Source: Trichomonas vaginalis G3 (taxonomy: Eukaryota > Parabasalia > Trichomonadida > Trichomonadidae). From it: a stretch of 64,000 nucleotides of DNA. The notes under the pieces were generated by a model. It saw nothing but the letters and a program-made list of their open reading frames with translations. It ran no database searches and had not been told where the DNA came from. This document shows, piece after piece, positions 28,463 to 37,552 of the stretch. The position numbers and the translations under genes are program-made. Numbering within the stretch: the stretch's first letter is position 1; every line of letters begins with the position of its first letter. The stretch covers positions 14,380,205 to 14,444,204 of the forward strand of contig NC_067206.1 of assembly GCF_026262505.1 (NCBI RefSeq), in the 5' to 3' direction.

Positions 28463-29134
28463 ATGTCAGTCGAAGCAAAAACATTCACGAACAAATCTAA
28501 TGGCGAAACATTCACAAAAGGCACTTATAACGGTATTGAAGTCTTACGTAGAGACAAGGATGGTTACATTAATGCAACAAAGATGGCAAGAGAAGCAGGA
28601 AAGTTAAACCATTTAAACAGATTTCTCAATAGTGCTAAAATGCAGGAAATTCTTGAGTTTTGGTTGAAAGAATACGGTCGAGCCAAAAGTGGCTCAACCT
28701 CAAAACAAGCATTTTATGAGCTTACTAAGGGCGTTATGAATGAATTCAAAGGTATTTACATACATGCTGACCTCGTTCATTTTGTTGCTGAATGGTGCTC
28801 TGTAAAGTATGCATTTTATGTCAAAGATATTATGGACTCCATAGACAAGAAAGTTCATGAGAAGTTAGATGAAGAAGAACTCGAAGATACAGTGGAGAAT
28901 GCTAAACCTTTGTTCGAAGAAGAAGTTGGAAAAATGTGTGAAAAACAATTAGAACATGAACGTGAGATATGTTATGGTTATAGAGATTCTCCATACGAAC
29001 TAGACCAATGGGAACAAGAAGATTTAAAGAGAGAATTTAGAGAATATGAACTCGCTAAGATAGCATTTGAAGCTGCAGAAAAGAAGTTAAAAGTTTGGGG
29101 TCGTTTTGTAAAAAAAAATATTGTGAGTAAATGA
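28463..29134 (+). CDS. KilA-N domain protein, 223 aa
   Basis: DNA-binding KilA-N domain at residues about 15-125: GIEVLRRDKDGYINATKMAR, a Ser/Thr-Lys linker, then GIYIHADLVHFVAEWCSVKYA and VKDIMDSI, the family's signature. A helical, charged C-terminal region follows. KilA-N proteins are common in large DNA viruses and phages and are typical of trichomonad Mavericks; they are thought to act as regulators. The start is the ATG at 28463; the six codons upstream are part of the promoter-like cassette and begin with TTG. Confidence 0.92.
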   Translation: MSVEAKTFTNKSNGETFTKGTYNGIEVLRRDKDGYINATKMAREAGKLNHLNRFLNSAKMQEILEFWLKEYGRAKSGSTSKQAFYELTKGVMNEFKGIYIHADLVHFVAEWCSVKYAFYVKDIMDSIDKKVHEKLDEEELEDTVENAKPLFEEEVGKMCEKQLEHEREICYGYRDSPYELDQWEQEDLKREFREYELAKIAFEAAEKKLKVWGRFVKKNIVSK

Positions 29135-29173
29135 ACCATTTATTTTTATTGAATTCACCAAAAAATATAATTT

Positions 29174-29212
29174 AGGTGAAGAGGTGAGATCTCACCTGTT
29201 TTTTTTCACCCT
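29174..29212. repeat. GGTGA-family intergenic palindrome (Maverick A, copy 3)
   Basis: AGGTGAAGAGGTGAGAT is followed directly by ATCTCACCTG and TTTTTTCACCCTCGTGAATT. Same orientation and downstream string as the copy at 28326. It separates the KilA-N gene from the gene at 29296. Confidence 0.9.
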
Positions 29213-29227
29213 CGTGAATTTTCATGA

Positions 29228-29295
29228 ATTTCCTTAAGATAGAAAAAATAAAGTTAGTTTTATTTTTATTTATTTTTTTATTTTGTATAAAAGAT
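29228..29295 (+). promoter_or_regulatory. Promoter-like cassette before gene at 29296
   Basis: About 60 bp virtually identical to 28385-28450 (starting CTTAAGATAGAAAAAATAA and ending in TTTTTTTATTTTGTAT). In one frame it reads as a hydrophobic peptide resembling a signal sequence, but its non-coding twin before the KilA-N gene shows that this is an accident. Confidence 0.7.
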
Positions 29296-30234
29296 ATGAT
29301 TTCAACAATCGGCACAACAACAATTCAAACAACAGCACCAAACTCGTTAGTCATGAATCCTACGTCAATGTTAGTAGAGATGAAAAACTTCATTCCTTCT
29401 TCATATACTTTTGAAACAAAAATCCAGAAGATAAAGCAAGAACTTTTAACAAGTAATTTAGACTGTAGTGCGAAAGATGAAGAAAATGAAGAATATCTTT
29501 ATGAAATGCAGGACATTATTGACCATTTACCCAAATTGCCTGAAATCCAACAACAAAAACTCACTATTCCTGAATTCGACGAAATTGAAGTGAAACCAAC
29601 TGACTCAGTAGAAATAAAGAAGTTCATACGTAAAGTAAATTATGAATTCCTTGGTTTTCATTGCAACCATAAGGTTATGGACAAAGATTGCGACATGGTA
29701 TATAAAAACATTTCTGACATATATAAATCTGAGGAGTTTAAGACCTACGACAACTTTGTTTCATTAGTTGCAAAATGTGTTTGGGAAATAAGAGATAAAG
29801 ATAGAAGAGGCAAAGTATGGAACGAACAAATAAGACCCGCTATGTTTGAGATGAAGAGAGCAATTGACGCCTTAGTTGTTTTAGCTGGTTTTATTTCAAT
29901 GTATAACGCAAAAATGAACCCGCAATGTTCAAAATGTAAGGCAGCAATTAGGAAATATAACTACTCAGTCAAAGAGATAGAAAGAATGAGAAACGACTAT
30001 GCAGACTTAAAGAAAGAAGCAGAAAAGCCAGCAGAAGATAAAATGAACATGTTAGAATTTCTGAACAAAAACTATCCAACAGCAGAAGATTTCCTTCTAT
30101 CTGACGTCAAGAAGAAGTATAAAGAAACCTTCGGTATTGTTAAAACTTTTGACATACTGACAGAAGAAATAGAAGCTACGAAATTGTTTAGGATTTCAAA
30201 TATACATCGTACAATTCATGTAAAACGCTTGTGA
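29296..30234 (+). CDS. Maverick A hypothetical protein, 312 aa
   Basis: I place the start at the in-frame ATG at 29296 because the preceding 24 codons correspond to the shared cassette. The protein is largely helical and highly charged with several Cys-containing turns (FHCNHKVMDKDCDM, NPQCSKCKAAI), the latter a possible metal-binding pair. A long helical segment follows (KEIERMRNDYADLKKEAEK). No named family is recognised. It lies in the accessory block between the KilA-N genes. Confidence 0.6.
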   Translation: MISTIGTTTIQTTAPNSLVMNPTSMLVEMKNFIPSSYTFETKIQKIKQELLTSNLDCSAKDEENEEYLYEMQDIIDHLPKLPEIQQQKLTIPEFDEIEVKPTDSVEIKKFIRKVNYEFLGFHCNHKVMDKDCDMVYKNISDIYKSEEFKTYDNFVSLVAKCVWEIRDKDRRGKVWNEQIRPAMFEMKRAIDALVVLAGFISMYNAKMNPQCSKCKAAIRKYNYSVKEIERMRNDYADLKKEAEKPAEDKMNMLEFLNKNYPTAEDFLLSDVKKKYKETFGIVKTFDILTEEIEATKLFRISNIHRTIHVKRL

Positions 30235-30245
30235 AAAAAAAAAAA

Positions 30246-30296
30246 GAGGTGAAAAATTAAGTGAAAAAAACAGGTGAGATCTCACCTCTTCACCTA
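30246..30296. repeat. GGTGA-family intergenic palindrome (Maverick A, copy 4)
   Basis: Inverted orientation relative to copies 2 and 3: GAGGTGAAAAATTAAGTG, then CAGGTGAGATCTCACCTCTT and CACCTAAATTATATTTTTGC. It separates the genes at 29296-30234 and 30320-31009. Confidence 0.9.
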
Positions 30297-30319
30297 AATT
30301 ATATTTTTGCTTTAATTAA

Positions 30320-31009
30320 ATGCTTTCCGGAAACGTCGATGAAAATCATATGGACAAATTATATGAAAAAATTAATAATGATTACCCCTCATTAACCAGG
30401 GAAATGACGGATTCTATAGTTCGTAAATTCGATGAAATACAGGATATGTGGTTCGACAGATTCGACATGAACGATAAGGAAAAGAGAAAGAACGATAACA
30501 ATTTACTTACTAAAAGAATCCTAAAATCTAAAATAGGTGAAGCTTCAACATTTAACACAGTACATAACTTTTACACCGCTGTTTATATTTTCAATAATTT
30601 ATTTAACGATGAACGAGAAAGAAAAAGTATGTTTAACGGAAGAAATGAATATGATTTTATCCTTTGTGCTGTTCGGGATGTTGACATGAAACTAAAGAAA
30701 ATATTCTTATTACAAGATGACACGGTTGAAGATGAAGTCAATGAGTTTTTAAATCGTGATTTAAATGAAATTGATGAAGTTATGACTGAATGTTATAAAA
30801 AGTTCAAGGGTGAAAAATTAGGTGAAAAATTAGGTGAGATCTCACCTCTTCACCTAAATTATTTTTTGTTCAAAGCTTCCACGAGAGAAAAGATTCCTCA
30901 TTCGCTAAGGATTCCAAAAATGAAAAAATCATTGATTTCGGCTGAGAAAAAACAGCAAAACCCTTCTTCCACGGGAAAAAGAAATAAAGAAGAAATAAAG
31001 AAGAAATAA
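30320..31009 (+). CDS. Maverick A hypothetical protein, 229 aa
   Basis: Helical, charged protein (DSIVRKFDEIQDMWFDRF, VEDEVNEFLNRDLNEIDEVM). The frame runs straight through a GGTGA palindrome at 30808-30856 (encoding GEKLGEKLGEISPLHL) and ends in a lysine-rich tail in another inverted repeat, so the native protein may be shorter or the palindrome may have inserted into its 3' part. No family is recognised. Confidence 0.5.
   Translation: MLSGNVDENHMDKLYEKINNDYPSLTREMTDSIVRKFDEIQDMWFDRFDMNDKEKRKNDNNLLTKRILKSKIGEASTFNTVHNFYTAVYIFNNLFNDERERKSMFNGRNEYDFILCAVRDVDMKLKKIFLLQDDTVEDEVNEFLNRDLNEIDEVMTECYKKFKGEKLGEKLGEISPLHLNYFLFKASTREKIPHSLRIPKMKKSLISAEKKQQNPSSTGKRNKEEIKKK
30808..30856. repeat. GGTGA-family palindrome lying inside an open frame (Maverick A, copy 5)
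   Basis: GGGTGAAAAATTAGGTGAAA, then AATTAGGTGAGATCTCACCT and CTTCACCTAAATTATTTTTT. Same orientation as copy 4. Unlike the other copies it lies inside an open frame (30320-31009). Confidence 0.9.
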
Positions 31010-31037
31010 AGTAAATTTTTATTTATTCCCGTGGAAG
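30964..31037. repeat. Inverted repeat CTTCCACGGGAA
   Basis: CTTCCACGGGAA near 30964-30975 and TTCCCGTGGAAG near 31025-31036 are exact 12-bp arms around about 50 bp of AAGAAATAAAGAAG repeats. It closes the forward gene block and precedes a strand switch, so a terminator-like or 3'-end role is possible. Confidence 0.8.
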
Positions 31038-31100
31038 ATAGAGCACTTTTATGACACTTTTTATTCACGACAAACAAGACAAACAAAGAAAATAAGAAAA

Positions 31101-31180
31101 TACGGCGCTGTCGCGGTTCGAACCACAGACTCTGACCCCTCCATAACACCACCTTAGACCACTGTGCTACGTAGCCTGTC
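31101..31180 (-). other. tRNA-like sequence with A-box and B-box, probably a remnant
   Basis: On the reverse strand GTAGCACAGTGGTCTAAGG resembles a tRNA D-arm/A-box and GTGGTTCGAACCG a T-arm/B-box, at tRNA-like spacing. I cannot form an anticodon stem, and only three or four acceptor-stem pairs are found. It is either a decayed tRNA, a tRNA-derived element or an internal RNA polymerase III promoter. No anticodon can be assigned. Confidence 0.35.
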
Positions 31181-31217
31181 GACATAAGATTTTATAAATT
31201 GCATATTTGACGTAAAT

Positions 31218-31592
31218 TTATTTCCATCTAGCTTCCCACCGCATAAGATATTCATACGTGTTTGTAAGACATTCATTAAAATTCTTTTCTATTGCATCTA
31301 ATCTTGCGTTATTTTTTTCAATAGCTTGTCTGTATTCTTCATCATCTCCAGCAGTGTTTGGGTCTTCACGTTTAAAATATTCATTGTTAACCAATTTTTT
31401 ATCTACAAATTTTATTAGTGTTTGATTCACTTCGTTATGATAACGGTCATATTCTTTCAATACGTAAGTGAAGACAAAATGCGTCGTACCTTCAATCTTA
31501 AAGCTTAAAGAACTTTCAACACAGTTTTGAGGGTCTGTCAGTGCGTCAATGAGATAGTATTCGAAGTCAGTCAATAATCTTTTTAAAGTCAT
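31218..31592 (-). CDS. Maverick A hypothetical protein, 124 aa, with a counterpart in Maverick B
   Basis: Complete frame from ATG at 31592. The middle (VFTYVLKEYDRYHNEVNQTL, then IKFVDKKLVNNEY) resembles reverse-strand coding sequence at 47068-47550 in Maverick B (KYDKNHKTLGREVFKFVNDR). The C-terminus is a charged helix (KNNARLDAIEKNFNECLTN). The presence in two elements supports it as a real gene. No known family is recognised. Confidence 0.65.
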   Translation of the reverse strand: MTLKRLLTDFEYYLIDALTDPQNCVESSLSFKIEGTTHFVFTYVLKEYDRYHNEVNQTLIKFVDKKLVNNEYFKREDPNTAGDDEEYRQAIEKNNARLDAIEKNFNECLTNTYEYLMRWEARWK

Positions 31593-31630
31593 TTCATACA
31601 GGATAAAATTTAATGTTGTGAAGAAATAGT

Positions 31631-31699
31631 GTTTATCTCAGAAAAAATAACGCTAATTTTATTTTTATTTATTTTTTTATTTTGTATGTAAAGACAGTA
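31631..31699 (+). promoter_or_regulatory. Promoter-like cassette before second KilA-N gene
   Basis: CAGAAAAAATAACGCTAATT followed by TTATTTTTATTTATTTTTTT and ATTTTGTATGTAAAGACAGT before the ATG at 31700. Related to 28385 and 29228, and close to the reverse-strand cassette at 49834-49905 that precedes the orthologous gene. Confidence 0.7.
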
Positions 31700-32614
31700 A
31701 TGACAACATCAGAGAACACAACAATTGCTATCGTTCATGAAGCCATAAATGAAGAATACGAGTACATACAGTATAACAAACAGTTACGTCTCATTCGTTC
31801 AGTCAAAGACGATATGTACCAAATGCAAAGTATTTTGACTGCATGTTTTGCTCCAGACACTAAACACGCAGACGATTGGTTCAAAAACCAAAGCACACAA
31901 GAACTTTTGAGCGAAGCACAGCGAGACATACTTTTTTCTGAAAACAGTGAAGAACAGCGAGACCGACTTCCTTCAGGGTCGCCTAAAACTCATGAAAACA
32001 GTGAAATTTCTCTAGACCGACTTTTATCGGCCATGCATAAAACACATGAAAATCGTAAAAATTTGCCAATAAATTTAAGAGGATATTATGTACATAGACT
32101 TCTTGTAAATGCTGTTGCAATGTGGGCTTCGCCTCGTTATGCTTGGTATGTTTGTAAACTTCTTGACGAAATTCACAGACAAGAACGTGAACAGATGGAA
32201 AAGAAACTTCAAGCAAAAGATGAAGTCATTGAATCCAAAGACAAAAGCATACAGAAAAGAATACCGCGTTCAGTACCAAAAGGAAAGGAAAAGAGTTATA
32301 AGTATATGATATATACTGAAGAGATGGAAAATGAAGAAGATAAAGATATGGTTATGTTGCATTTAGTCAGAAGAAACAACAAAAGCTTTTATGACCTTGC
32401 TAAGATTTACAAATCTGACAGAAACTGGTTCTATCGTGAAAACTTACCGATTTCAATGACACCGAATGAGCAAATAAAGGAAATTGTCAAAAATACTCTT
32501 CCTCAAACACACTATGACATCAAAGGTTGTACAATACTTACATTCAAAGAAGACTTAACATTACTGAAGGAAAAAATAACAGAATATTTCGACAACTTCA
32601 AAGAGGAAGAATAA
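31700..32614 (+). CDS. KilA-N/DUF3627-like protein, 304 aa
   Basis: The N-terminal half has a divergent KilA-N core ending in NLRGYYVHRLLVNAVAMWAS then PRYAWYVCKLLDEI. After a charged coiled-coil linker, the C-terminal domain (YKYMIYTEEMENEEDKDMVM, then LHLVRRNNKSFYDLAKIY) matches the domain found behind KilA-N in iridovirus and entomopoxvirus proteins (DUF3627-like). A near-identical gene is present in Maverick B at 49066-49833. Residues about 85-125 contain two diverged copies of a KTHEN-ended repeat that varies in number between the two copies. The start is the ATG at 31700, after the promoter-like cassette. Confidence 0.85.
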   Translation: MTTSENTTIAIVHEAINEEYEYIQYNKQLRLIRSVKDDMYQMQSILTACFAPDTKHADDWFKNQSTQELLSEAQRDILFSENSEEQRDRLPSGSPKTHENSEISLDRLLSAMHKTHENRKNLPINLRGYYVHRLLVNAVAMWASPRYAWYVCKLLDEIHRQEREQMEKKLQAKDEVIESKDKSIQKRIPRSVPKGKEKSYKYMIYTEEMENEEDKDMVMLHLVRRNNKSFYDLAKIYKSDRNWFYRENLPISMTPNEQIKEIVKNTLPQTHYDIKGCTILTFKEDLTLLKEKITEYFDNFKEEE

Positions 32615-32668
32615 AAAAATCTAAGCTAATTTTATTTTTTTTATAAATTTTATCTCATATGAAAGAAC

Positions 32669-32884
32669 ATGAATTTAGAATATTCGGAACTCATGACAGA
32701 AGAGGAGAACGAACAGCATGTAAAAGATTATGCAAAATTTATGAAGACATACAAAGCATTTAAACAATATCTAAATGCTTCTAAAGATTATGCAAAATTT
32801 CTGAAGGTATATAAAGCTTATGAAAAAGCGTATGAAAAGTTTATACATTGGGGAATTGTTGTAAAATATCCATATGAAGACTAA
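32669..32884 (+). CDS. Maverick A small charged protein with internal repeat, 71 aa
   Basis: Contains a twice-repeated unit VKDYAKFMKTYKAFKQYL and SKDYAKFLKVYKAYEKAY, a helical Lys/Tyr/Ala pattern. It has an AT-rich promoter-like upstream sequence and ATG start, and is convergent with the gene at 32903 with an 18-bp spacer. No family recognised. Confidence 0.55.
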   Translation: MNLEYSELMTEEENEQHVKDYAKFMKTYKAFKQYLNASKDYAKFLKVYKAYEKAYEKFIHWGIVVKYPYED

Positions 32885-32902
32885 CCAAAAATATATTTTT
32901 GC

Positions 32903-33376
32903 TTAAATAGCTTCAGGGTCAATTTCTTCAACCATTTCACTTCCTTCGTCAATGTCAATTGAAGCTTCTTCAACCTTTGGTAAGAATTTCTGTATAACAT
33001 CTTTGTTCGTTATTGTCTTCAGAGATGAAGGATAATATTTCACATTTGTTTCACCCTTCTTATATTCTTTCTGTTCGGAAAGATTCATAGCAATACTGAA
33101 GAAGTCAATGTTAGAGTTCTTTATGACAGTATAATGAGTATCTTTGACATTCACGAAGAAACTCTTTTGTTTCAAAACTACTGCTAACTCTTGTGAAGTA
33201 TAACGTTTGCGGTCAATGACGATAGCTAATGGTCTGACATACTGACCAAACTTAGATTCTTTCACAAACTTCTTGTTAAAGATAACATTAACGTTTGAAG
33301 CATTATTGAACTCATTCTTGATGGCATTAGCGAGAGCATTGTATGAAAAGAACTTGCAATCTTGCATGTGTTTCAT
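32903..33376 (-). CDS. Maverick A hypothetical protein, 157 aa
   Basis: Complete frame from ATG at 33376 with mixed alpha/beta composition (YNALANAIKNEFNNASNVNV, PLAIVIDRKRYTSQELAVVL) and an acidic tail. It is divergent from the polymerase region with 92 bp between starts. Its location beside the polymerase suggests a replication or terminal-protein role, which is speculation. No family is recognised. Confidence 0.6.
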   Translation of the reverse strand: MKHMQDCKFFSYNALANAIKNEFNNASNVNVIFNKKFVKESKFGQYVRPLAIVIDRKRYTSQELAVVLKQKSFFVNVKDTHYTVIKNSNIDFFSIAMNLSEQKEYKKGETNVKYYPSSLKTITNKDVIQKFLPKVEEASIDIDEGSEMVEEIDPEAI

Positions 33377-33468
33377 TAAAATAAAAATATTAAATTATTT
33401 TGAAAAATAACTTAAAAAAAATCTAATCTAATTTTTTCAAAAATATTTTTTTTTATTTCCTACTAAAG

Positions 33469-36400
33469 ATGTATCGGAAGTTGTCTAAGTTAGAACACTC
33501 GGAAATAAAACAACTTCTTACAGAAGCTAATATAGATGTTGCAAAGCATTACGCAACAAACAAAAAAGCACTCGCTGACTTCATTAAAGACTATAATGGT
33601 GCAATAAGTTATGATAGAATTCATGAGTTCATTAATAACAAAACATTTCCTTTAAATGACGTTGCTATTGACTTATATCATAGACGTTCAATACCTCATG
33701 AAGTAAGGCGTGAGATGTTTGACATAACAAATGCAAACGTTGGTCATACTCGTAAAGCTCTTTCGCATGATGTTCGTCAAGAGATGTTTGACATAACAAA
33801 TGCAAACGTTGGTCATACTCGTAAAGCTCTTTCGCATGATGTTCGTCAAGAGATGTTTGACATAACAAATGCAAACGTTGGTGAAACAAGAAGAAGAGAC
33901 GACACACTGAAACAACAGAGAAGAGAGATGTTTAAGAGCGCTATAGAACAAGTTCGCAAAGCTAACGATGTCATTCGTTCCATTGACGACAAACCAAAAG
34001 AAGGTGAGAGATGGTTAAAGAAAGATGAAGAGAATAGGAAGAGAAATGTGAAGTCAGGCAATAGACTCATTGACTTTAACATCGAAGCTTTAGATGAACC
34101 AAACAGAGACTACTTACACAAACATTTCGGTAAGGTTTTCATGAGACTCTTAGAGAAAATTAAAATAAACTCACAACAGAGATGGATGGTATGTTATAAA
34201 CTTGGTGGAAAGTATGAATGTTCTACGTTAAACCTCAATAATATTGGAACATTACTACATCAGCTCTTGAAGGAGAACTTTATATCAGAGATAGAAGCAA
34301 ATGCTGCAGGTATTGTTGAAATGCACTATGACTTCTTCTTGACAAACATAAAGAATCTTACCGAAATAAAGATGTATGATTTAACAGAATATGAAGGCTT
34401 AACGATGTCAGATGTAAAGAAAGGCAAACCAAAAAAGAGACCATATAGAGATGAAAGCACACTGACAAATGACCAGAAAGCCATTTTGGAAGCTCTTAAG
34501 CAAACAGGAAACCCAGCACTTATAGAAAGCTTTTGGAAAGATAATGGTGAAAAGAAGTTTTATAAGAAGAGAAGCGGTCAGTTCTGGAAGTATCTTTGCA
34601 CATTACCTATAAATCTTGAACGCTACCAAATCTTCAATGAACTGAACAAAAGAACTGCAACACTTATGACAGAAGACAATTGTTTCGTTTATGCTTGCAT
34701 TCAGGCTGGAGTAGATGAAGAAACTATTGACCACATGAGAGAAGTCATTCGTGTTAGAGACTTTCCTCAAAGTAAAGTACAAGAAATTTCTGACGCAACA
34801 GGTATAGTATTTAATGTTACCATTGGTTACTTCAATGACTCAAGACATAATGAAATAAAGAGATACATACCAAAAGAATGTGAAACTGTTCGAACTATTG
34901 ACTTACTTCTTGTTGAAGACCACTACATGCTAAACGAAAGATTACCAATGACAACATATTTCATTCGCAACTATATAGAAATTCTCAAAGCTTGTGGTGG
35001 AATGAACATTGAAAAACAGATGAAAATATATACAAAGAGAGAGAACAAATATGTAGTTCGTTATGATAGAACTACACCGCTATGGGATGTTATGAAAACA
35101 TTGTGGGAGTGCAAATATTTCGAACCTATTTCTTATGGAGAACTTTTCACATATACGACTGACTTATATAAACAGAACCTTGCACCATTTAAAGATTTGA
35201 CATATGCTCCAAAGTATTGTGTACAACTGAAGAAGAAAGCAGAGTCAAAAGAAGTAAATAAAAATAAGTGCAAGTTCATTCCTGAGCACGTTTTCTTTGC
35301 TGACTTTGAGTGTAGCACAGACGGCTTTCATAAAGCTTTTAACATATGTTACGACAGTGAAGATGGTTCAGTGAGTGAAAGCATTTGGGGTCAGAACTGT
35401 GCAACAGAATTTTTGGAACGACTTCCTGACAAGAGTTTAATATATTTCCATAACCTCAGTTATGATATAAACTTCATCTTAAGACACATGACAGAAGTGA
35501 AAGGAACTCCCATCATTAAAGGTTCACGAACAATGCAAATAACTGGCTTATATAAAGGAAGGGCAATTATTATAAAAGACTCTTACAGTGTTATAAATAA
35601 GAAGCTTAAACTATTTCCTGCTATGTTTAACTTACAAACAGGACCGAAAGAAGTATTTCCATATAACTACTACAGCAGTGTTTTGTTAGCAAATGACAAC
35701 AGAACTGGTGTCATTTCTGAAGCATGTAAGTTTATCCGGGATGCAGATACATTCATGAAAAACATAGATTCCATCAAAGGTTGCAGAATAGATGAAAACC
35801 ATTCGACTTAGAAAAATATAGCACATTTTATTGCAAACAAGATGTAAGAATTTTAAGAGAAGGTTTTGTTAAGTTCCGCAATGACATATTGAAAGAATTT
35901 GATTTAAACGTTTATGACTACGTTAGTATTTGTTCTATTGCTAACAAATTGTTTGAGAACAGAGTGTACTTCCCGAATGGAAATTTATATGACCTCTCAA
36001 ATAAACCAAGAGAATTTATTTCACGCTGTATTCAAGGTGGAAGATGTATGTTGTCAGATAACATTAAACAAAAGAGCGAAAAGAAACTCATTGCTGATTT
36101 CGACGCTGTTTCATTATATCCATCAGCTATAGCAAGACTTTATACTTTAGAAGGTATTCCAAAGGTTATGAAGAAAGAAATGTTAAGCACAGAGTATCTC
36201 ATGAGACATTTATTCGATGACGACCAAAAGGAACCCATTGGTGAAAAGTTTATGTCTGGCTTCTTTGTTCTCATTAAGATAACAGAGATTGGAATACATA
36301 GACACTTTCCTTTAATAGTTTGTGACCCTGAACTAAATCCAGAACTTAATGTTCCCAGAAGTTCAAACACTTGCTGTTTAATGTATGTTGACCATATAAC

Positions 36401-37356
36401 ATTACAAGACCTCATAAAATATCAAGGTGTCAAATGTGAAGTGTTGCAAGGATACTATTACGATGGAAACAGAGATATTAGAATAAGAGATGAAGTAAAG
36501 AAGTTGTTTGAGTTAAGGTTAAAGTATAAGAAAGAAGGAAATCCTTTGCAAGAAAATATAAAGCTCATTCTGAACAGTATTTATGGCAAAACTATTCTAT
36601 CTCCTATTGAGTCAAAAATAACCATAGTAAATGACAAAGATGCTATAAGATATGCCATCAGAAACTACAACCATATAGTGAAGTTCGAAGGTTTGGATGG
36701 TTCAGATAAAACTATTTTCAAGCTAACGAAAAGTATTTGCAGACACTTTAACTTCTGTCCACTTGGTGTTAACATTCTGTCTATGTCGAAGAGAATAATG
36801 TGTGAAGTATTCTGTACTGCTGAAGATATGGTTCAAATATTTTACCAGGACTGTGATAGCATGCATATTTTCAATGAAGACATACCAAAGCTTGCAGCAG
36901 AGTTTAAGAAGAGATACGGTCGCGAACTTATAGGAAAGAACCTTGGTCAATTTCATTCTGACTTCGCAGAAATAACACCTGGAAAACAAAGTTTAGCATA
37001 CAAGTCAATATTTTGTGGAAAGAAGACTTACATAGACTTACTCACGAATGATTTAAATGAAGTTGCATTTCATGCACGTTGCAAAGGTGTCAAAACAAGA
37101 CGTCCTTGCTTTAACAGCTAATGAAATGTTTCCTGAAGCTATACAATGCTATTACAATGAAGATAAGAACATTCACATACCTGTTGGAACATATGACAAA
37201 GACTCTGAGTTCAGTTTAATGAAACTTTACAAAGCACTTCATGATTGTCAAGAGATTGGATTTGACTTATGTAAGTCATGTCAACCTTGCTTTGCTGAAA
37301 AGTTTAACTTCTCAATAACGACTAAAACAAGCTTTATTCGTAAGTTGAAGTTCTGA
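33469..37356 (+). pseudogene. Maverick A protein-primed family-B DNA polymerase region, broken
   Basis: The signatures of the Polinton pPolB are present in order: exonuclease Exo I VFFADFECSTDG, Exo II YFHNLSYDINFIL, polymerase motif A DFDAVSLYPSAIARL, motif B KLILNSIYGKT and motif C FYQDCDSMHIF. The long N-terminal extension carries a 69-bp tandem repeat (units of 23 residues beginning DVRQEMFDITNANVG, about 33703-33885). In Polintons the polymerase copies the element by protein priming at the terminal repeats. No equivalent is recognisable in Maverick B. The region is a broken fossil with very few breaks. Confidence 0.92.
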
Positions 37357-37365
37357 GGTCATTTA

Positions 37366-37450
37366 TTTTTGTCAGCAATGAGGTCAGCAATGAGGTCAGC
37401 AATGAGGTCAGCAATGAGGTCATTTATTTTTGTCAGAAATGAGGTCATTC
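37366..37450. repeat. GAGGTCAGCAAT tandem repeat
   Basis: About four 12-bp units GAGGTCAGCAAT are framed by two GGTCATTTATTTTTGTCAG(C/A)AAT blocks, just after the polymerase region and before the assembly gap. It could be subterminal sequence of Maverick A. Confidence 0.85.
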
Positions 37451-37527
37451 GTGATAAAAATAAAGCTAGCGTAGATTTTACAATACTGCGATGGTAGAGT
37501 GTTTTAAGAGTTGTGGCTCAATGTAGA

Positions 37528-37552
37528 NNNNNNNNNNNNNNNNNNNNNNNNN
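37528..37552. other. Assembly gap (25 N)
   Basis: Exactly 25 unknown bases. Sequence on the two sides differs in character, so continuity across the gap is not established. Confidence 0.99.

Larger units (their letters stand above)
18900..37527. mobile_element. Maverick/Polinton element A, broken
   Basis: A fossil virus-like element of the Maverick/Polinton group, well known in trichomonad genomes. Recognisable parts, in order: small structural candidates (19561-21183), packaging ATPase region (21200-22085), jelly-roll-like structural region (23350-24113), fibre genes (24631-27146), integrase region (27207-28286), KilA-N genes (28463-29134, 31700-32614) and family-B DNA polymerase region (33469-37356). 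I did not recognise a major capsid protein or a protease. It is broken in roughly half a dozen places, but many frames remain open, so it is probably fairly young. Terminal repeats are not resolved; the right side ends at an assembly gap. Confidence 0.85.

Noticed and set aside
29224-29295. Signal peptide-like start (LVLFLFIFLF) of the gene at 29296
   Set aside because: The same DNA occurs as non-coding sequence before the KilA-N gene at 28463, so it is a promoter-like cassette.
31101-31180. Functional tRNA gene
   Set aside because: No anticodon stem can be formed and most acceptor pairs fail, so it is kept only as a tRNA-like sequence.
33665-33951. Reverse Cys/Leu-rich frames opposite the start of the polymerase
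   Set aside because: They mirror the 69-bp tandem repeat of the polymerase N-terminus and have no motif.
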